Shown piece by piece: positions 5,690 through 6,608 of a stretch of 6,608 bases of DNA (within the stretch, counting starts at the first letter, position 1; every line of letters starts with the position of its first letter). The DNA is from an uncultured Azospirillum sp. Lineage in GTDB: Bacteria > Pseudomonadota > Alphaproteobacteria > Azospirillales > Azospirillaceae. The position numbers and the translations under genes are program-made. The notes below the pieces were generated by a model. The model did no database searches. It saw nothing but the letters and a program-made list of their open reading frames with translations, and had not been told where the DNA came from. The stretch lies in the NCBI GenBank assembly GCA_937960755.1, contig CALGOL010000090.1, forward strand, positions 1 to 6,608. Reading direction: 5' to 3'.

Positions 5690-6608
5690 TTGACAGCAGA
5701 TCGCCAAACCGCCGCCCGGCCCCCCCGGCGCATTCTCGTCACCGGGGGGGCCGGCTTCGTCGGCTCCCGAACCGTCGCCCGCCTTGCGGCGCGGGGCGAC
5801 GTTCCTGTCGTTCTTGACGATGGTTCGGCCGGGCTGCCGATCCCTTCGCAAGCGGTCGCCGCGCCGGGCGACGTCCGCCGACCGGAAGACGTCGCCCGGG
5901 CCTTTTCCTTCGGCCCCATCGACGGCGTCTTGCATCTGGCGGCGATTCATCACATTCCGACCTGCGCCGCCGAACCGCGCCGCGCTCTCGACGTCAACGT
6001 CATCGGAACCCAAACCGTGCTGGACGCGGCGGCGCGCCATGGCGTCGGCGCCGTGGCGATCGCTTCTTCCGGCGCGGTGTACGCGCCCATCGACGGGCCG
6101 CTGGCGGAAGACGCGCCCCTGTCCCCCTTGGACACGTACGCCCTCGGCAAGCTGGCCAACGAACATCAGCTCGCGGTCTGGACCGGACGCGGCGGCGGGC
6201 GCGGGCGGGCGGCGCGGCTCTTCAACGTGCTCGGCCCCGGCGACCCCAACGCCCACCTTGTTCCCGACATTCTTAATCGGCTGGCGGCGGCCGCAGCCGC
6301 GGTCCCCGGCGGCGATCTGGTCCTGCCGATGGGCAACATCCACACCCGGCGCGATTATCTCCACGTCGACGACGCCGCCGAGGGGCTGATCGCCCTGCTG
6401 GACGAAGCGATGGGCGGCGGCGAGCCGGGATTTCTCGCCGTCAATCTGTGCCGCGGCGAAGAAAGGCGGACGACGTGGATCGCCGAGACCACGGCGCGGC
6501 TCGCCGGCCTGTCGGCGCGGGTCGAAAGTCGCGCCGATCTGATGCGGCCGGTCGACCGGCCCAGCCAATTGGGCGACCCGGCGCGAGCGTTGGCCCGCCT
6601 GGGCTGGC
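5690..6608 (+). CDS. NAD-dependent sugar-nucleotide epimerase/dehydratase (extended SDR), C-terminus cut by the window edge
   Basis: An extended short-chain dehydrogenase acting on nucleotide sugars, probably supplying a monosaccharide for the polymer. Its 306 visible residues show the Rossmann signature TGGAGFVG (18-25), HLAAIHH (82-88), SSGAVY (126-131) with the catalytic Ser, the catalytic pair Tyr150 and Lys154 in YALGK, RLFNVLGPGD (176-185) and RRDYLHVDD (220-228). This matches GalE-like enzymes of 310-330 residues, so only a short C-terminal piece should be missing. Epimerase versus dehydratase and the exact sugar cannot be told. A GRGGGRGR stretch (about 166-173) looks like low-complexity drift in a loop. 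Start: no ATG or GTG exists in frame upstream of the Rossmann motif. TTG at 5690, 16 nt after the lipoprotein stop, is the only usual start codon, and it lacks a clear Shine-Dalgarno. Translation is probably coupled to the lipoprotein gene. Confidence 0.88.
   Translation, partial: MTADRQTAARPPRRILVTGGAGFVGSRTVARLAARGDVPVVLDDGSAGLPIPSQAVAAPGDVRRPEDVARAFSFGPIDGVLHLAAIHHIPTCAAEPRRALDVNVIGTQTVLDAAARHGVGAVAIASSGAVYAPIDGPLAEDAPLSPLDTYALGKLANEHQLAVWTGRGGGRGRAARLFNVLGPGDPNAHLVPDILNRLAAAAAAVPGGDLVLPMGNIHTRRDYLHVDDAAEGLIALLDEAMGGGEPGFLAVNLCRGEERRTTWIAETTARLAGLSARVESRADLMRPVDRPSQLGDPARALARLGW
5716..5754. repeat. Perfect 13-bp GC-only inverted repeat with C7 and G7 runs
   Basis: CCGGCCCCCCCGG (5716-5728) and CCGGGGGGGCCGG (5742-5754) are exact reverse complements around a 13-nt loop. 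The repeat begins 26 nt after the proposed TTG start and runs into the codons of the Gly-rich NAD-binding loop. All 13 pairs are G-C, so the RNA hairpin should be very stable. There is no T-run after it, so it is not a typical intrinsic terminator. Confidence 0.85.

Noticed and set aside
5690..5695. TTGACA as a -35 promoter box before the epimerase
   Set aside because: No -10-like sequence occurs 15-19 nt downstream, where the DNA is almost pure G and C. The bases are better explained as the TTG start codon region.
5784..6389. Plus-strand open frame of 201 codons within the epimerase gene
   Set aside because: The neighbouring frame carries all SDR motifs continuously from 5690 to the window end. 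This one is a Ser/Thr/Pro/Arg-rich shadow.
5348..6568. Long minus-strand open frame opposite the lipoprotein and epimerase genes
   Set aside because: It is antisense to two genes with clear conserved motifs. Its product is Arg/Gly/Ala-rich with no recognisable domain, as expected from the reverse strand of GC-rich coding DNA.

Overview
This is a GC-rich window that turns AT-rich in one stretch (about 41% GC by hand count over 3841-4020). It looks like part of an exopolysaccharide or capsule export locus from a Gram-negative bacterium. The combination of an outer-membrane lipoprotein of the Wza/OPX family, a Wzc-type tyrosine autokinase and a beta-barrel resembling the BBP2_2 group suggests a proteobacterium, perhaps an alphaproteobacterium. 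That placement is inferred from protein types only; there is no rRNA or other taxonomic marker.

Left half, minus strand, read from right to left: an outer-membrane beta-barrel with a signal peptide (2386-3726), then 4 nt later a full-length chain-length regulator fused to a BY-kinase (123-2381), then the beginning of a membrane protein (1-154). The start of that last gene overlaps the 3' end of the kinase gene by 32 bp. The tight spacing indicates one operon. Its leader is the unusually long, AT-rich gap 3727-4223, which holds candidate promoters, an inverted repeat and a short tandem repeat.

Centre: a PPP-type metallophosphatase gene (4224-5018, minus), apparently ending at a terminator-like hairpin near 4120-4146. 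It is divergent from the right-hand genes across only 49 bp, and that gap contains an inverted repeat.

Right half, plus strand: a short OPX (Wza-like) lipoprotein (5068-5673) and then a sugar-nucleotide epimerase/dehydratase of the extended SDR family (5690 to the window end, cut off close to its C-terminus). The epimerase seems to start at TTG, and its first codons contain a perfect 13-bp GC hairpin with C7 and G7 runs.

Working model (inference): the SDR enzyme prepares an activated sugar. The kinase/co-polymerase controls polymerisation and chain length in the inner membrane. The lipoprotein spans the periplasm, and the barrel provides the outer-membrane exit, because the lipoprotein is too short to carry the pore helix of classical Wza. 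The phosphatase may reset the kinase's tyrosine tail or act on another phosphoprotein. I see no RNA genes, CRISPR arrays or insertion sequences.
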